64,000 nt of DNA from Struthio camelus (GCF_040807025.1 NC_090943.1:142744264-142808263), one strand, 5' to 3'. Numbered from the stretch's first letter, positions 13,201 through 27,400 are shown. Made by a program: numbers and translations. Notes: generated by a model from the sequence alone, not told the origin.

Positions 13201-14578
13201 AGACCTGCTGCCAGCTGAACAGCTACGCAGGCGCTCCCAGAGCAGGCTGTGTGCCTGCACGGGGGTCCAGCCCACTGCCAGATGCAGGTACCTGCCAGCT
13301 CGTGGGAAGGTGGCCTCATCCGTTCGTGGCAAGAGTGAGTGGCTCTGGGCTCAGGACTTGCCTCCCATAGGCTACAAGGGAGGACAATATTCATATCCGG
13401 TCTGCAATGCCTTGGGGGGGCTCCACCAGTTCCTACAGCAAATCTTCCGAGGCAAGTGAGATGTTTATTTATTGCCCCAGCGGCAGACGATGCAGAAATG
13501 GACTCTTCTTAGGCATGGTGGTAGAGCCATCAAGGCAGTGGGAGCTGGTACCACCGCTGTTGGGGCCTTAGAAGGGGTTATGTTTCCAGGTTTTTCTTTG
13601 GTCTTTCAGTTTGCAATGACAGCAAACAGGCAGGCTCCTGAGCAGCAGGAATTGCTCGTGTTTGCAAAAGAGTGGCTGCTTGGGAGAAATGGCCTCTAGC
13701 CTACTGTGCAGTGAGCCATAGTGCATATTTTCTATCGCTATTTTAATATTTTTTTTAAGTCTCTTTTTCGCTTAAGGAAAATCATATTTTCTTGCCCTAA
13801 AGATTTTTCTTTTTCCACTTCCTCCCCTCTAAAGCTTAAGCACAGTCACTCTCCCTTTGACCAAGGCAAACCCATAGTTGTCCTAGCTGCTTGCAGAGAC
13901 GGTTCCTTAACCAGCTGAGACATGTTCTTTTTTCATTCCTCTTCTTATCTCCAGCATACCCTGACAAATGTTTGCTGGAGAAGAAGGCGTGAAAACAGCA
14001 ACCGGAATGAAACCTGACTCTTCCAAGTGGCAGCAGAGACTCCTACTACAGTTAATAAGCTAAAGTTTATTAAAATTAATAACTACTAAACTTAATAAAA
14101 TGAAAGCCTAGTGTTATTTTATGTAACTTGTAATGCTGTGTTCTGAATGAGCAAACACTATTTACATGAGTGAAGGCTGCCTCCAAACTTGAGTGCTCAC
14201 AACATGATGATAAGTATGAAAAAAAATCAGCCACAGATGAAGAGCAAGACATGCTGCTGACAAGATTTGATCTGTTTTTTGTAACATAGGCTGCATGGAT
14301 CCAGATGGTGCTAAAAAATCTCAGGCAAATGCATATACACAAACCTCTAGCAGAGCAAGATGGCTGCTTCCAGTTGCATATTAGTGACCTTTAAACCTTT
14401 AAAGCTACCATTAAGATGTTAATCAAAATGTCCTATCAATTTTTTTAAAGAAATAAGATCTAAATATGATAAATTGTATCTAATTTCTTTTTTCCTTATG
14501 AATACTACACTGAAAGAGCAGTAATATGTATATATTGTATGAGTCAGCATTGCAAACTTGGGAAACAGCAAGGTTTGA

Positions 14579-14593
14579 TTTTTTTTTTTTTTT
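14579..14593. repeat. Poly-T tract
   Basis: A run of 15 T followed by CAG. It resembles a splice acceptor, but the sequence after it matches no recognised exon. Confidence 0.9.
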
Positions 14594-16050
14594 CAGTTCC
14601 AGATAGTCAGGTTAAACTGCTTTGATTTTACCTATTGTGAAAACAAAACAGTGTCAAAGGCAGAGATCAAGCATGGACTGTTTCATCTCAAACGAAGGAG
14701 TTGTTTAGCATTTATGAGCAGACGAAAGCTGGAATGGAAACCTGTTTGCAATGTTTATTACAGCTGTCCTAGTGTACATGTTGTAAGTAATGAACTTTGA
14801 CTTGAAAATAAATTAAATGGGCAAAGTTTTTTCAGGCATTTTATGAAATAAATAAGGAAAAAAACAAATAAACAAACAAACGAAAAGAAGGCATGTGATG
14901 CTTTTGAAGACGTTTATTACAAAGGAGACTGATCCAGTGAAATTTTTTTGCATTCCAGCAAATTATTATTTTGTGGTGTTGGAGAGGTGATCAGTCTGAA
15001 CTACTGGGGTAATTTTTGTGTTTAACCAGTTCATTCTGTTGATGACCAGAAAGCGGAGCAGACAAGGATAGCAAATGAGCTATCAATCATCTGCTCCAAA
15101 GAATTTGTAATCTTCTTGCACAAAATGAACTATTACAACTTGACTTGAGATACACTTTTATAATAAGCTAGAAGATATGCAGTTGAAAGAAGTGCCAAAA
15201 CGAGCACCGTATATTTAATTAATTTCTTCATAATTTCGTAATGCAACTGGGGTAAAAATACAGCTATTTTGCCATTACCGCATCAAATACTATGAAAGTC
15301 TCTAAGCAACAGCTTTAGATTTGAGACACAACAATTGATTGCATGACTCTTCAGAAATCGCATTTTATTTGTCTGGTGGTTATCTTTTCCTTTGGACTGT
15401 CTGAACTACTGGCACTAAAAATAGCCTGAAAACACAGCCCAAGTGGGCAGGAGAATTAAGATTCTGTTTAAGAAAAATCAAAGGTACTTTAAATGAAGTG
15501 TTGCCAGCAGCTATGTGGCATCTCTGTTTTAGCAAAAGTACCTGTGCACTGGTAGTGGAAAAGGGGAGACGTTAGAAAAACAGAGAGGTAGGACTTCTCT
15601 ATTCTGATCTCACAGACTATTTACACCTACAGAAATGACAAATCATGACTCCTGCATTATGCGCTGGAACCTTCTCTTCCCGGCATGTGTGGTACTGGAC
15701 ACCTGAAATGCTTAGTTGAAACAAAAGAGTTGGTAGCTTGGATCAATCCCTTTTCTGCCTTTAGACTATGCAGTGCCAGCCAGAGTATTAGACACTATGA
15801 TTCACTTATTCACTACTTGTGCAATACAGGGACTGGGAGGCTGATCTATGTGATGCAAATGGCAATGGAATTGGTCTAATGTGCCTGTATCAGGAAGATG
15901 AAGCTGTGTATGCTGTTTAGCATAGACATTAGATGTCATGTCTAGAAGATTTTCTGCAATACTGAGATTCTTGAAGACAAAGAGAGGAGGAGATGATAGA
16001 CCAAAAAATCTAACGTTTTTCTTTTCAAACCTGAGCCACTGGCTTGAATG

Positions 16051-16080
16051 TTTTTTTTTTTTGGGGGGGGGGAGGGGGGG
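16051..16080. repeat. Poly-T/poly-G homopolymer junction
   Basis: Twelve T are followed directly by ten G, one A and seven G. Such G runs are prone to sequencing and slippage errors, so the exact length is uncertain. Confidence 0.95.
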
Positions 16081-18019
16081 AAGTGGAGGGATAGATTTAA
16101 CCCCATGCTGTAACTCCTGATAAAGCCAGCCCTGGGGAATGAGTTACAGAAACAGGCCTAAATGCAATGTGCACATGCTCTGCTGGCTCCACGCCTGCCT
16201 GGCATCGCTTCAGAAACACAGGCAAAGCAAAGCCATGTTGCAATGTCTAACCTAAATCACCACAGTTTGAAAGGGGTGAGAAAAGAAGGGTGTAGGTTTA
16301 ACACTGGTGGGGTTTAGTACCACATTAGTATCTCATCGATCTCATACACAGAGGCATACGTTAAAGGTTTTCAGTAAAGCTTTCTGTGAATAAATCTGCT
16401 TTAGGAAAGAAAAGCAAACACCTCGTCTTTTTATGAAGGGCTGCAACCTCAACGCACGGCTTTTAGAGAGTCTGTTGTGATATCTGAACTGTGATGAGAA
16501 GCTATGCTACCTGTAAATGTTTCAAGTCTATGCCTCCAACCTTGAGCTATTTCACTAGAAGTAATAGGCCCAGTCCTCACAACCACATTGAAAAAAAATT
16601 TTCTTAAGGCATTGCAGTCAGCTACAGATGGGGGCTTTATGACCTGGGTTGGAGAATTTTAGATGTTGTTTTTACAAGATGTAACCATTACTGAGGTGTT
16701 GCAGTTTCAACCAATTAAATTAGAAATGCAAGGAAAGCATATGCTCATGAAGAAGAACACTCCGGAAATGTAATGCTTCCTTTCCTAAACCACACACGTA
16801 TTTTTAATCTCTCATCTCATTTCTTAACAGAAAAATACCATCACTGTAAGCCAATTGTGCTATGGCTTTTTTGAGACAAACTTGTTTGCTCAGGAATTTG
16901 TGCTAGTAGTGTTGCTTTTGTGATGTGCAATAAAATGCAATATAGAAGCTGATGTAGCACTTCGTGAGTGATTTTTCTGTATTTAAAATTGCAACAAGCA
17001 TATTTTCCTCTTGAATGTTTTTGTTTTTAACAAAAGAAATAAATAGGAGTCATTAAACCATTACGTCAGTTACTGATATTAATAAAACCTTCTAGCTCTG
17101 TGGAATGTGCACAGCCCTGAAAAGTGAGTTGTTCTTATCAGGACTGTGAGGCTCATTTTGATGTGCTCCTCACCGATTCCCACCTGAGATGAATAAGCAT
17201 AGGCTTATGCTTTTCCACGGAAGTTAGTTTACCATTCTGTGAGATACCCTATGGACTTTGTGTCTTGGAAAATGTATTATAATATACTGCTGGGTATTAA
17301 GCTTTCTTCTAATGAAAGTACAACAGAATTTAGAATTCAGCTAGTATTTATACCATTTCATGTAGTATGGATTTCAAAAAATGTAAAAGTCTCTACAGTC
17401 ACAAGTAGTTAATATTTGAAATAATGAAATGCTTACCATTTATAATGCTTAAATATTTTAGCCAGTGTTGAATTTATGAAATAAATAGTCTCATTTGTCT
17501 CTTCTTAAGTCCATGTAAATCTATGTGCATATCTTAACAGAGTATTGGGAGGATCATTTGCATGAAAACTGCTGATGAAGACATGTCAAAATAGGGATGT
17601 TATTTTAAGACCGCTATAGTAGGGTATCTTTCTATTCAGGATATTTGTTAGCTCTGACAACTCTTTGGTAATTTTGTCTGACTTTTCACAAATCTTTGGA
17701 TTCCAACAATAGCTAATAAAATCAGCTATGAATGCTTTAAATATATGAACTACATTTCAGAGAACATAAACCAGAAGAGGATTACATATGTGGTGACAGT
17801 ACAGAACCATACATATTTGTTCTTTTGAACTGTGCAGTAGCATTCAGAGGAAGCCTAGTTCCTTCATCAAATGTCCGTATATTTGAACTGCCCTTGCCTA
17901 GAGTTAAAGCAGATTGCACAACAAATGTTATGATCATCAGCATCCATTCTAGGGAATCAAAGTAGCTGCTGACCTTTAAATGTGAACATATTCACATACC
18001 TGTCTCCCAGACATCTGGT

Positions 18020-19820
18020 ATAACCTGACATTTCTGTTGCCGGCGCTCCTTTCTCTTGGAACCCCCCCCACTCCAAACCCTGCAGATGTAATGACCTGTG
18101 CCTATGGTGACTGCCCTCTTCCTCAGAGGACCTGTTGCACTTCTATTTCCGTGTCTCCTCTATTCCCAACAGTCCGCTGAATTATAACCTGACTTACTAA
18201 GGATGTTAAGGGAGCCACCAGATCTAGTGGACCCTCGAACCTGGGCATTCCTCCTTCCCGGCTGCTGGAGCCCAGCCTTGTGTGCTCTGAGATTCCAGCT
18301 GTCTCTCCACGCCCGTATCTGAGACAGACAGACATACAGGACGCTAACATGGCTGGCCATACAAACCGCCGCAGACAGAGCACTGATTTTGGCAGCACCC
18401 GCATATTACGCTACCAGAACTCACATAAGCACAGACAGCCCAGTCCTGTCCTTCCTCTCCAGCTAATCAGAATTGAAGCTTACTGGTGAAAACACACAGG
18501 GCCCTCACTCTTTTCATTTTCCAGCACACCCATGTATGTGGATACCTTGAATATCCGCTCAGCCTCTAAAGCCATCTAATATTCATGACCTGATGTTGGG
18601 CCCCTTATGTGGTATGCAGGTCAACTCCTACTCGCCAGCTAGCGCAGCTTGATGTTCGCTAATGAAAAGGATGCACACACTCACACATTCATTTCACAAG
18701 CCCGTCTGCAATCCCTTGACTATTAGCATGGGCTCTCAATCTACCTAATATCCATTCCCAGACCCTGGGGACCTTACCTAGCCCTCGGTTTAGACCTTGA
18801 GTCTTTCCAGATGTGAGTTTCCTCCATCTCACTGGCTAGTCTAGCTCGAAGTTTCCTAGCAAATCAAACATATGGAGGATTAAATTCACTGGGGGAATAT
18901 AAACACACCCAGGTGTCTCCAGTTGCTGGCGCTTAGACCTCTCTCACATAAGTGTACACCCTGATCTCTCCAGTTGCTAACAGGTAGACCTAGAGCCCTG
19001 TGACCCACAGCCTCTTCTGCAGTTGCTATCACCTAGACCTTTCAACACACATATATAAAGAAAGACACCCCAGTACCTCCAGTCACTAGCACTTAGAACC
19101 ACAAGCCCCATGGCCCATGGGCCCTCCAATTACCGACTTACAGACCTCTCCTGCATGCCGGTCCCTCTGGTCGCTGGCACCTAGACCTGCAGATCTTAAG
19201 ACCTGCAGTCTCATCTCCAGTTGCTGACCCCCGGACCTCTTTTGCCTGCTGGTGTCTCCAGTTGCTGGCTCCATTTTCCCATGCTTGTTCCTCCCAAGTC
19301 TACCCTAATCGTCCCCTTTCCCCACCTTTAGCCCTTTCCCAAAACATCCTATAAGTAAATTTTACATAATCCCACAAGCTCTTTCTGAAATCCCACAATA
19401 AGTTTCACAGTTCTGCCCCACATAACCCATAATATTCATGATAATCATGTTTCCTCCATCTTATCAGTTAAAATATGTAGTTCAGGCTGGCCCTCTTTGA
19501 GGCTATTCCTGATTAGCTCCCTTAATGGCTGATCAGTCAGTGGCCGAAGAGATCTGATCTTCATTATTGTCTCTGTTATCACCTGGTCATTAATGTCTGT
19601 GTGTCTGTGCATTTAATTTATCACTTTCCTTGCTATTGCTTCTATACCAAATAGTCCTTAACCAAGTAGCTTAATGAATCTGATGCTCTCCTGTTCCACA
19701 TACTGTTACACTGCTGTGTAAACTGTGAAAATTGTTGCAGAACTCAAGACTGGCAGATCCCCTTTGATTACAGACTCCACTTTCCTGATATTAAAGGCCA
19801 CTATATCATAACAAGATGGC
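18020..19820. mobile_element. Compositionally distinct repeat-like segment, possibly LTR-derived
   Basis: This stretch is richer in C and GC than its surroundings, has no supported coding frame, and contains the degenerate minisatellite at 18.9-19.3 kb. A C-rich text followed by an AT-richer end is reminiscent of avian endogenous retrovirus LTRs, but I could not define TG...CA termini, a target-site duplication or internal gag/pol sequence. The mobile-element call is a guess from composition only. Confidence 0.25.
18917..19272. repeat. Degenerate minisatellite, about eight units of 41-60 bp
   Basis: The motif CTCCAGTTGCTGGCACCTAG, followed by ACCT and a variable spacer, recurs near 18917, 18968, 19017, 19077, 19122, 19163, 19215 and 19256. 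Units share the CCAGTTGCT core and the TAGACCT box but differ in spacer length and by substitutions, so the array is old. Confidence 0.75.
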
Positions 19821-21216
19821 AAACCTAGACTTCACTGTGTTAACTGAAAGCCAGGATGTAGTTTCATGTGTTTTCTTCCCGTTCAGGTAGACTTAAAGCA
19901 CAGGGCAGGCGTGTCACAGAACATATTTCCAGCTTTCTCCATTGCATACATACACACAGCAGTGTCAGACACTTCACTGGCTTTAGCATGGTATTTCATC
20001 CCGATGGTGCTTTATTTTTCAGCCTTTATTATCCTTTAACATGATGGCTGAGATAAAAATAACAGGAAGAATAATGATGTGGCTGTGGTTTTACAGCGAT
20101 GTCCATCTTGAGTCTTTAGTGCTTGCTTTCAGTATCTTCAGAAGGATGTTTTACTCTAAATGGGGAAGGAAAAAAAAAAATCACATCTTGAAAGACAAGT
20201 GTGTGTGGAAGGGAAATATATGTATAATGTGAGCACATTACTTGGAAAGAAACCGAAATAATTTATTGGAAAGACATAAAGTAACAGTGCTAGGTATGTG
20301 GCAATGTGCAGAGGTACTGCATCTCAACAGAACATCACGCACAGAATATTAGGACAAAACACAAAACGGCAGTGAGAGAGGAACGGAAGGCATTTCCTCT
20401 TCAGTTCACTTACTTACAAAATTTCCTCTATGTCTTGCGAGTCCCTCTAAGTTACGTCATTCTTGCTCTTTCTAAGAATGGCTTGGAAACCAGAGGATTT
20501 AAAATAAGAGTCTGGATGCCTGAGACTTTATGAAACTTCTTATCAAAAAACACCAAAATATCTCTTGTATTCACTACCTTCTGATGCAGACATCAGGATA
20601 GTTTTAACTTGCTGCCTTCTGTCTCTCCCTAGACCTCAGCTTCCATGGCTACTTTATTCCTTGCAAAAGGAATGGCCATTGAACAGAGAAACTGTTTTTC
20701 AGATTTGTTTTTTGTTTGGGGTTTTGGGGTTTTGCTTTTTGTGTGCGTGTGTTGTTTTTTTTTAACTGCTATACTGTGACCCAGGTGTTTTAAGGTGCAA
20801 GCGTCAGTATAAAATGCAGTAATAGGTGAAATGCAAGTCCACTAGGCAAAAGACAGATTCATTTAAAATTTGAAAATCAGCACATTTGCTCACACTCTCC
20901 CACTCAATGTGGGATGCCGTCAGGGCAGATAGAGCGGTGGGGGTGGAGGAGGAGAACACGTTTGAATGAAGGGGCTTTTTGTTGTTTGCATTTAATAGTT
21001 TTTTTTTTTAATTCCTAAGTTAGAGTCTACAGACTTAAAAAATCTGACTTCTTCCAATTTACTTTTTACTAAATTTGATTATTTCTAATGCAAGAAACAA
21101 GTGCTGTTGTTTAGGAGGGAGTAGTTTGTTTCTTTTGTTTTACAAAAACACTTTTAGAAGTATTAGCTACATTTGGAAGATATCTACATCTTTGATGAAA
21201 GAGGCAAAATACTTAC
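19821..21216. other. Downstream flank of MEP1B, terminal exon not located
   Basis: This should contain the last MEP1B intron and possibly the terminal exon and 3' UTR. Several TTTATT strings (AATAAA on the minus strand) occur near 20.0, 20.26 and 20.65 kb. No acceptor followed by a short frame matching the meprin beta C-terminus (human ends QNQHAF) was recognised. Confidence 0.4.
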
Positions 21217-21418
21217 TTCTTCTAGAGTCAGGCTCTCGCTGTTTTCCTTCCCTTGGCTGTACTTCTTTTTAAGGCACACTATGCTTGTGATAGTGACAAT
21301 AAGCATAACAACAAATACAGTTATGGTTGAAGAAACAGCTATTACAATATTTTCTTGAGCTGAGCCTTTCTTCTCACACTTTTCTCCCATGTACCACCAA
21401 TCATCACCTGCTGGACAC
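21217..21418 (-). CDS. MEP1B: MEP1B exon 14: end of EGF module, transmembrane helix, cytoplasmic tail
   Basis: Encodes residues 691-757. The last EGF cysteines (CPAG and MGEKC) are followed by the helix [19 protein letters not shown] and its continuation, and then by the stop-transfer residues KKKY. A perfect GTAAGT follows GAA-GAA. If it is spliced, a further short exon supplies the C-terminus. If it is not, translation would continue VSILPLSSKM and stop at about 21184. Confidence 0.93.
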
Positions 21419-24400
21419 CTACAAAATAAAAGAACAAACGTGGTATCAAATACAGATTAAAGGCATGAAAAGGGTTACTTAAAAAATTGTTATCCCTAAT
21501 TGGCTGTTTCCATATCCTAAATCGTCACAAAGCCTTCTTAAATTGGACTTCTATTTTAAAGTTATCTTGAGTGGCTTCCTCTCCTTACAGATAAGCATCT
21601 GGATTTGCTACTTTCCCTTCAGCTTCCCCCTGTTCTACAGGTTGTTTCTTCATAGGGACCGTTTGTGGGAAAACCCAGATACCAGCCTGATCCTTTTGCT
21701 TGCTTAGGGTTAGCTGCAGCTGGTCCATGGAGCTGCTGCCACAAAATGGTCATCTTTTGCTACCAATAGGGAGGCCCTGTAGGTCACTCAACCCACTTAT
21801 CTACCTCCTTGTCCTTTAAGTTTATAGCACCTCTATTGATATAAAACTCATTTTCTACTCCAATAAACTGATACTGTCACTAGGATCCCTATCACTGCCG
21901 TATTTGCTTGTACTATTACACTTTCTTATCCTGATGCAATTCTGCCTTCTATAGTGCTTACCTTTTATACAATGTCCTTCTTTTTCCTTCAATCAGTCAA
22001 TTTAAAAAAGCCTTTATAGGGAGAAGTTGAATAAAATACTATGGGAACCAGTCCAGGAGCTTTACACTTCTATTGTTATCCAATCAAGCCACATAAACCA
22101 TCCTCTAGTAAACCTCAAGCTCCTGGCTCCTCATGGTTTTTTTTGTTTGTGTATTTGTTTGTTTTTAATTCTCAGCTCATCTTATGTAGCAATTAAACCT
22201 GGTGAGGTAAATGAGATGGAAACCACAGCCTAAACTCTCAAAGCATCCCTGACCAGCTGGCGCATGAACCAAAACTTAGGTAGGAGAATTCCCCAGTTCT
22301 AGGATGGACTCAGCTGAAGACGTTCCCATCATATTCCCCTTGCCTTACACAGTACTTCTCAACTAGCAGATGGGACAAGGTCTGATTAGGCCTTCTCATC
22401 ACCAGAGGGGGATTATTTTCAAATTGTAGGAACTTGTATGAGCTGTCTCTGCCTTCCCCCAAATAAGATAAGAAAAAAAATTAACATCCTAGCAATCTTC
22501 TTGTTTTAGGATTAAACAATCTTGAAGCCTTGATTCCTCCACCTTACCCAGCATCACTGTCAGTTCCAAAGCATTATACTGTGAGTGTGTAACGGTCCCA
22601 ATGATTAAACTGAAAAAAATATATGTATGTGCAATACAGCTGAGTTCTCACCTGTCCCTATCTTTTTAACCCTGGTTGTCCCTTATGTTATTGCTTTTCT
22701 ATAGCTCTTGTCTACACCAAATAATCAAAACTCCGTTTTCCACTCTGAAAATGAATCTATTTGCAGTGCACGGCAAGGTTATTGGCTCTTGGGGCACTTG
22801 GTGTGATCAGGCTTAAACTGAGAGTTATGTACCATATCCCCTCTAGTTTTCCCAGGGGGAAATCAGTGGGGAAACTTAGGTCACACCTTCTTAATGAAGG
22901 AAAGCAAATCACATACGCACTAGAGCTTCAAATAGTCTAGAGACGTTAGAAAATAAACAATTTCATTTCATCACTTTGAAGTCAAGCATAACATTCCGTG
23001 TGATTTTTTTGTTCTTTTTGGAACAGCTTCTTGACGTTTTCACAACCTGTTTGTGATGTGCTGCACAAGCCCCCTTACAGAATTGTTTTTTGAAAGGTTT
23101 CTAAATGGGGAGATATAACACTTAATGAGTCATACTGGCTCTTGTTGTTCTCGGCCTTTAGATATTTGCTTCACAGCACTCCCACAGTCTACCTGTTTTG
23201 GCACAGCTTCACAGTACATTTTTACTATCTTCAGTCTCAGACTGTATCTGAGAGCTAGAATGAAGAAATCAGCCCAGTAGGTTACACTAAGTGAATCCAC
23301 AGAGAATTAAATAAAAGTTGCTATTCATTTTCTTGCAGGGCAAACAATTTTTTTAGTCCTCAGCCTTCATCACTACTTCCAAAGATAAGCTGCAACACTT
23401 TTGGTAGTTCATGGTCATGATTTGCACTACACGATATTTATGAATCAAACTCTGAACTAATGCCTTTGATGACTTCCAGACTGAGAAGTATTAAAAAGTA
23501 TTTTCTACTGATATAAATGCCAATTTGTTTCACTTGCATTTATGTTTTTAACTCTTACATCCTTTAAATTTGGCTGTAGGGACTTCTAAGATGTATAGTC
23601 CATTTTATAATATTGGACTAATACATTACTGAAAATAACAAGTATGTTTTACACATAACAGGTAAATCAAGCAGAGTACTTCAAAACAGTACTCCAAAAC
23701 ATGGAGGCTAGGAACTTCTGTGTTGCCCAGGCTGGTTGTAAGCTTAGTCTCTTGGAGCAGCCGTTGGAAATGTTTGCCTTAATTAACTACAGTTTGTCTT
23801 TCCTCTCATTAGGAACAAAGATTTATTCTGCTAAAAGCTTTCATTACTCATCATAAAATTGTATTATTTGAGAGTGAATAAAGACCGTTACCTGCACACG
23901 GGTGCTTTATCTATAATAATGCAGATGCCATCATTTTTACAAGGGTTGTCTGGACAGGAATCTGGACTATCTATCTCCGGGGATTCAGTCGGGATGATAG
24001 AGGTTGTTGTGATGGATGGTGTGGTGGTGGTAGGTCTAGTGGTAGCCTTGGCAGTGGTGGTGGTGGACGTCGTGGTGGCGGAGGTAGGCGTGATGGTGTT
24101 GGCGTTGGAAGTATTCATAGCAAAGGTGGGTGAAACACTTGGCTGAGCTGGCAGTAGATGTGATATATCTGCATGAGAAAAACAAAAAGATACAAAGTTT
24201 TCACTCTATGCTATTTTTCCTCTCTAATGGTAAGTTCTAATAATAAAGAGAAAACCTACGAACTGTTCTAAATTGTCTTCATCCAGTATAATGAATAAAT
24301 AACTAGCCTTTTTAACTTTCAGGATCAGGCTGTACTTTGGACTTTTACATTTTTCAGAAACAGACAATTTTATTCGAAGTACTCTAATTTTATTCAAAGT

Positions 24401-27400
24401 ACTCTATTAAAAATATCTCATACAGGAGTAGCATCATACTAAACACTTAGATTTTTAACCTGAACATGAGATAAATGGATTACACAGTAGATATAGACAT
24501 ATTTAGACGAATGCACAGATTTAGGAAAACTCATGATTTAACTTTAGCTACATGAGTAGTGCCACTGACTCCCCAAAACTGTTCATGTATAAGTGCATCA
24601 TGTGTATTTATATCTACAGCACTAGTGACTTAGTAAGTATGTCACACTGTTTTTATTATGTTACAAACAACATCAGCTGCCATCCATATTTTCATACCTT
24701 CTATTGTTAAAAGAATATAAACACCATCTTCTTTAATAAAGTTGCGGCTTCTAAGTCTCTGATGAGTTAAGAATGCACTCGTTCCACTTCCTGGACCTCT
24801 CATGAATGTAGTTCCATTTGGAAAATAAGCTGTTGATCCCACTTTATCTGGTCTATCCCAAAAATAATTTGATGAGGAACCTGGAAAAAATGAACTGTAT
24901 GTGAATGTAGGACCGCTCAGGATTTTTTTCTCAAAAGGGTCCCACTTTTCTCAGATAATCTTTGCTTCTGAGTAGTACTAAGGCTTTTCTCAACAGCAGA
25001 CTGTACCCTTCTTTACCTGCCTCCGCTTATTTGCTCATGGATATGAAAAAGCAGATAAGTTACCTGAAACTCAGGAAGTATGAGCAATGCTGAACCTGCC
25101 TATAATGTTTGTAGATTTTTTTGTCTGAGATTCCACAATGATGAGCTGCAGAAGTACATGAACTATTTCTATGGCTGGATTTGGTCTGAAGTATTTGGAA
25201 GAGCCTTCTGGAGAAGAGGTTATCGGAATGCTAGCTGAAATATGGTTGTATTTTTATTTCTTTTAAAGTATAGCGGGCAAGAAGACAAGTAGCACAGGAA
25301 TCATGTGTAAAATGTATTAATTCAATGCTTCTTAAAAAAGAACATCCTTTGGATGTAGACCAGAGGTACCTGAACAACCTGAAAGGTCACAGGTTACTGA
25401 TGTCCCCTCCATCAATCCCAGTTCTGAATCTCAGAACTGAGCCTGATTGTCGATGAAAGTCTCTGATACACACAAGGGGGAGAAACTGCCTGCTCCAGTG
25501 TCTGTCCTGGTTAGAGAAGAGTCAGAAGGTTTCTCTTGGGAACCCGAGGCTACCAGCAATGTATGAATAACCAAGAGAAAAGGGGCGGAGGGCAAACACA
25601 ACGCCAAGTCCAGGGAATGAGAGAAGGAAAAGGGCTGAACGCTGTGGCCACAACAGCAGGGAGCATGCGGAAAATGTCAGCCGTTTGTGGGAGATGCACT
25701 CTTCACTTAAAAGGGAGGCCATTTAGTCATGCTGGATTACCCACACATTTGTTTTCATTCAGAGAATGAGAGTTATAGAAAAATGGAAGTGAATCACACT
25801 TTTTAAAATAATACTGTGAATTAGACATTTTGATGCCTTCCTTCCTCTATTAACGTTACTGTCTGAAAGCCCAGGAAACTAATTCAATGGTGGAGGCTTT
25901 CTTTTGGCAAAGCCCTTATATCAATGCACCAAGTGGTTTTGGCCTAAATCCAGTCTTCACTGGACGCTGAATATGGGGTTATATTTTAATAACACAGAGA
26001 TTCCTATCCTGTTCTCAGAGTTATATCTTTACCTAAACTGCCTCCTTTCCCTGCTATTGTGGATAATTGCTCCTTATCTTGTCACACCTTGAACAAGCAC
26101 AGATTATGTAATGTGAATCAGTACTTTGTCCATCTGGGATTAATACTGATACTAAAGTTCCCTCTACTAGGAGGGAGGGAATTTGTTTAATGGCTACATT
26201 TTTATCTGGTATCAACTATCTATATTGTTAACTCAGTATTTTTCTTTTCAAGCCTTCTGGAAAACTTTCATTCTCATTATAGCTCATATAAATGCATCTT
26301 CACAGCGCACATGAAAGAAATTTTAAGAGTGTATGATTCACCTGTTCCATGATTTCACCTGTGCAGATCACCTCTGAAATCCCAGTTTAACCTACTTATT
26401 TATTCCATTTTTTATTGCCTATAGATGAATTGTATTGTTGCTGTGAGCGAATGTAACTCTCTGGAAGTTAAAAAAAACTGCACTAATTTACACAAATAGA
26501 AAACTTGACTACTTATCTTTTTGTTGTGTTTTATTTGTATCGGATATTACATCTGTTTTTAACTAACCTGATAATTTTAGAGGATCTGTTGTTACACTTC
26601 TTTGGTTTGACATCCGTTGACGAATATCAGGATGCTGGTCCAGCAGAATCATGGTACCTTGTAGCCATGCACAGGGCCATTGCAGCTGATCATCGTTTGC
26701 TCCAGAAATCAAGTGCAAGTAGATTGCTAAATTAGATGGGTTATCACTGGTACCATTTACATACAAGCCGATCTGAAAAGCGTATCCTTTACTAGAGTAA
26801 AAAGGTGGACTGTATATTCTTCCTGCTGTCCCTTCAGGACTTGTGTTGAGGAGATGCGTGAAATTTCTGACATGCCAGACATGGTGGGGACACTGTGTTT
26901 CTGACAAATTGATGTCATCAATAGAGAGACCTCCGTTTGATAAGCCAGTTCCTCTTATGCCTTGAAACAGAACCCGGAATTTACTTGTGACATTCAAAGA
27001 AACGTGATGGAGCTGCCAGTAATCCACAGGGGAAGCTGAACAACAGAGATTGGGATTTCCAAGTCAGCAGCACAGTCAAATACTGTCCAGGTCTACAGAG
27101 CCCATTCCAACACCGTGTAAGGATTTCCCAGTTCCACTAGCACTGAGGTTCTGGAACATTTCCCTCTTAAATGTTACCCCTGAGGTATTTAAAAGAGGTA
27201 ATATTTCTTGAAACTTTTTCAATGCAAGATTGTATTTTTCACTTCTGTTTTTCTACAGATTTAATACTTAGGCCTAGCATCTCTTTAATTTCAGTGAAAG
27301 CAGCATTAATGGTTTTAAAGACTGCTTTGTATTTTTTATTTTTTAAAGAACATGGCATTAAGTCAGCCTAAATGTTGTGACAATTAAACACACACAGACA

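Noticed and set aside
14579-14620. Strong acceptor-like poly-T plus CAG, considered as the next MCM3-like exon
   Set aside because: The sequence after the CAG does not encode the expected Walker A region or any other MCM3 segment.
17300-17345. Possible MEP1B last exon (AG followed by a short frame on the minus strand)
   Set aside because: The frame does not end with a meprin-like tail or a timely stop.
23859-24146. 95-codon Val-rich frame on the plus strand
   Set aside because: Antisense shadow of the Thr-rich MEP1B exon 13 (ACC read as GGT).
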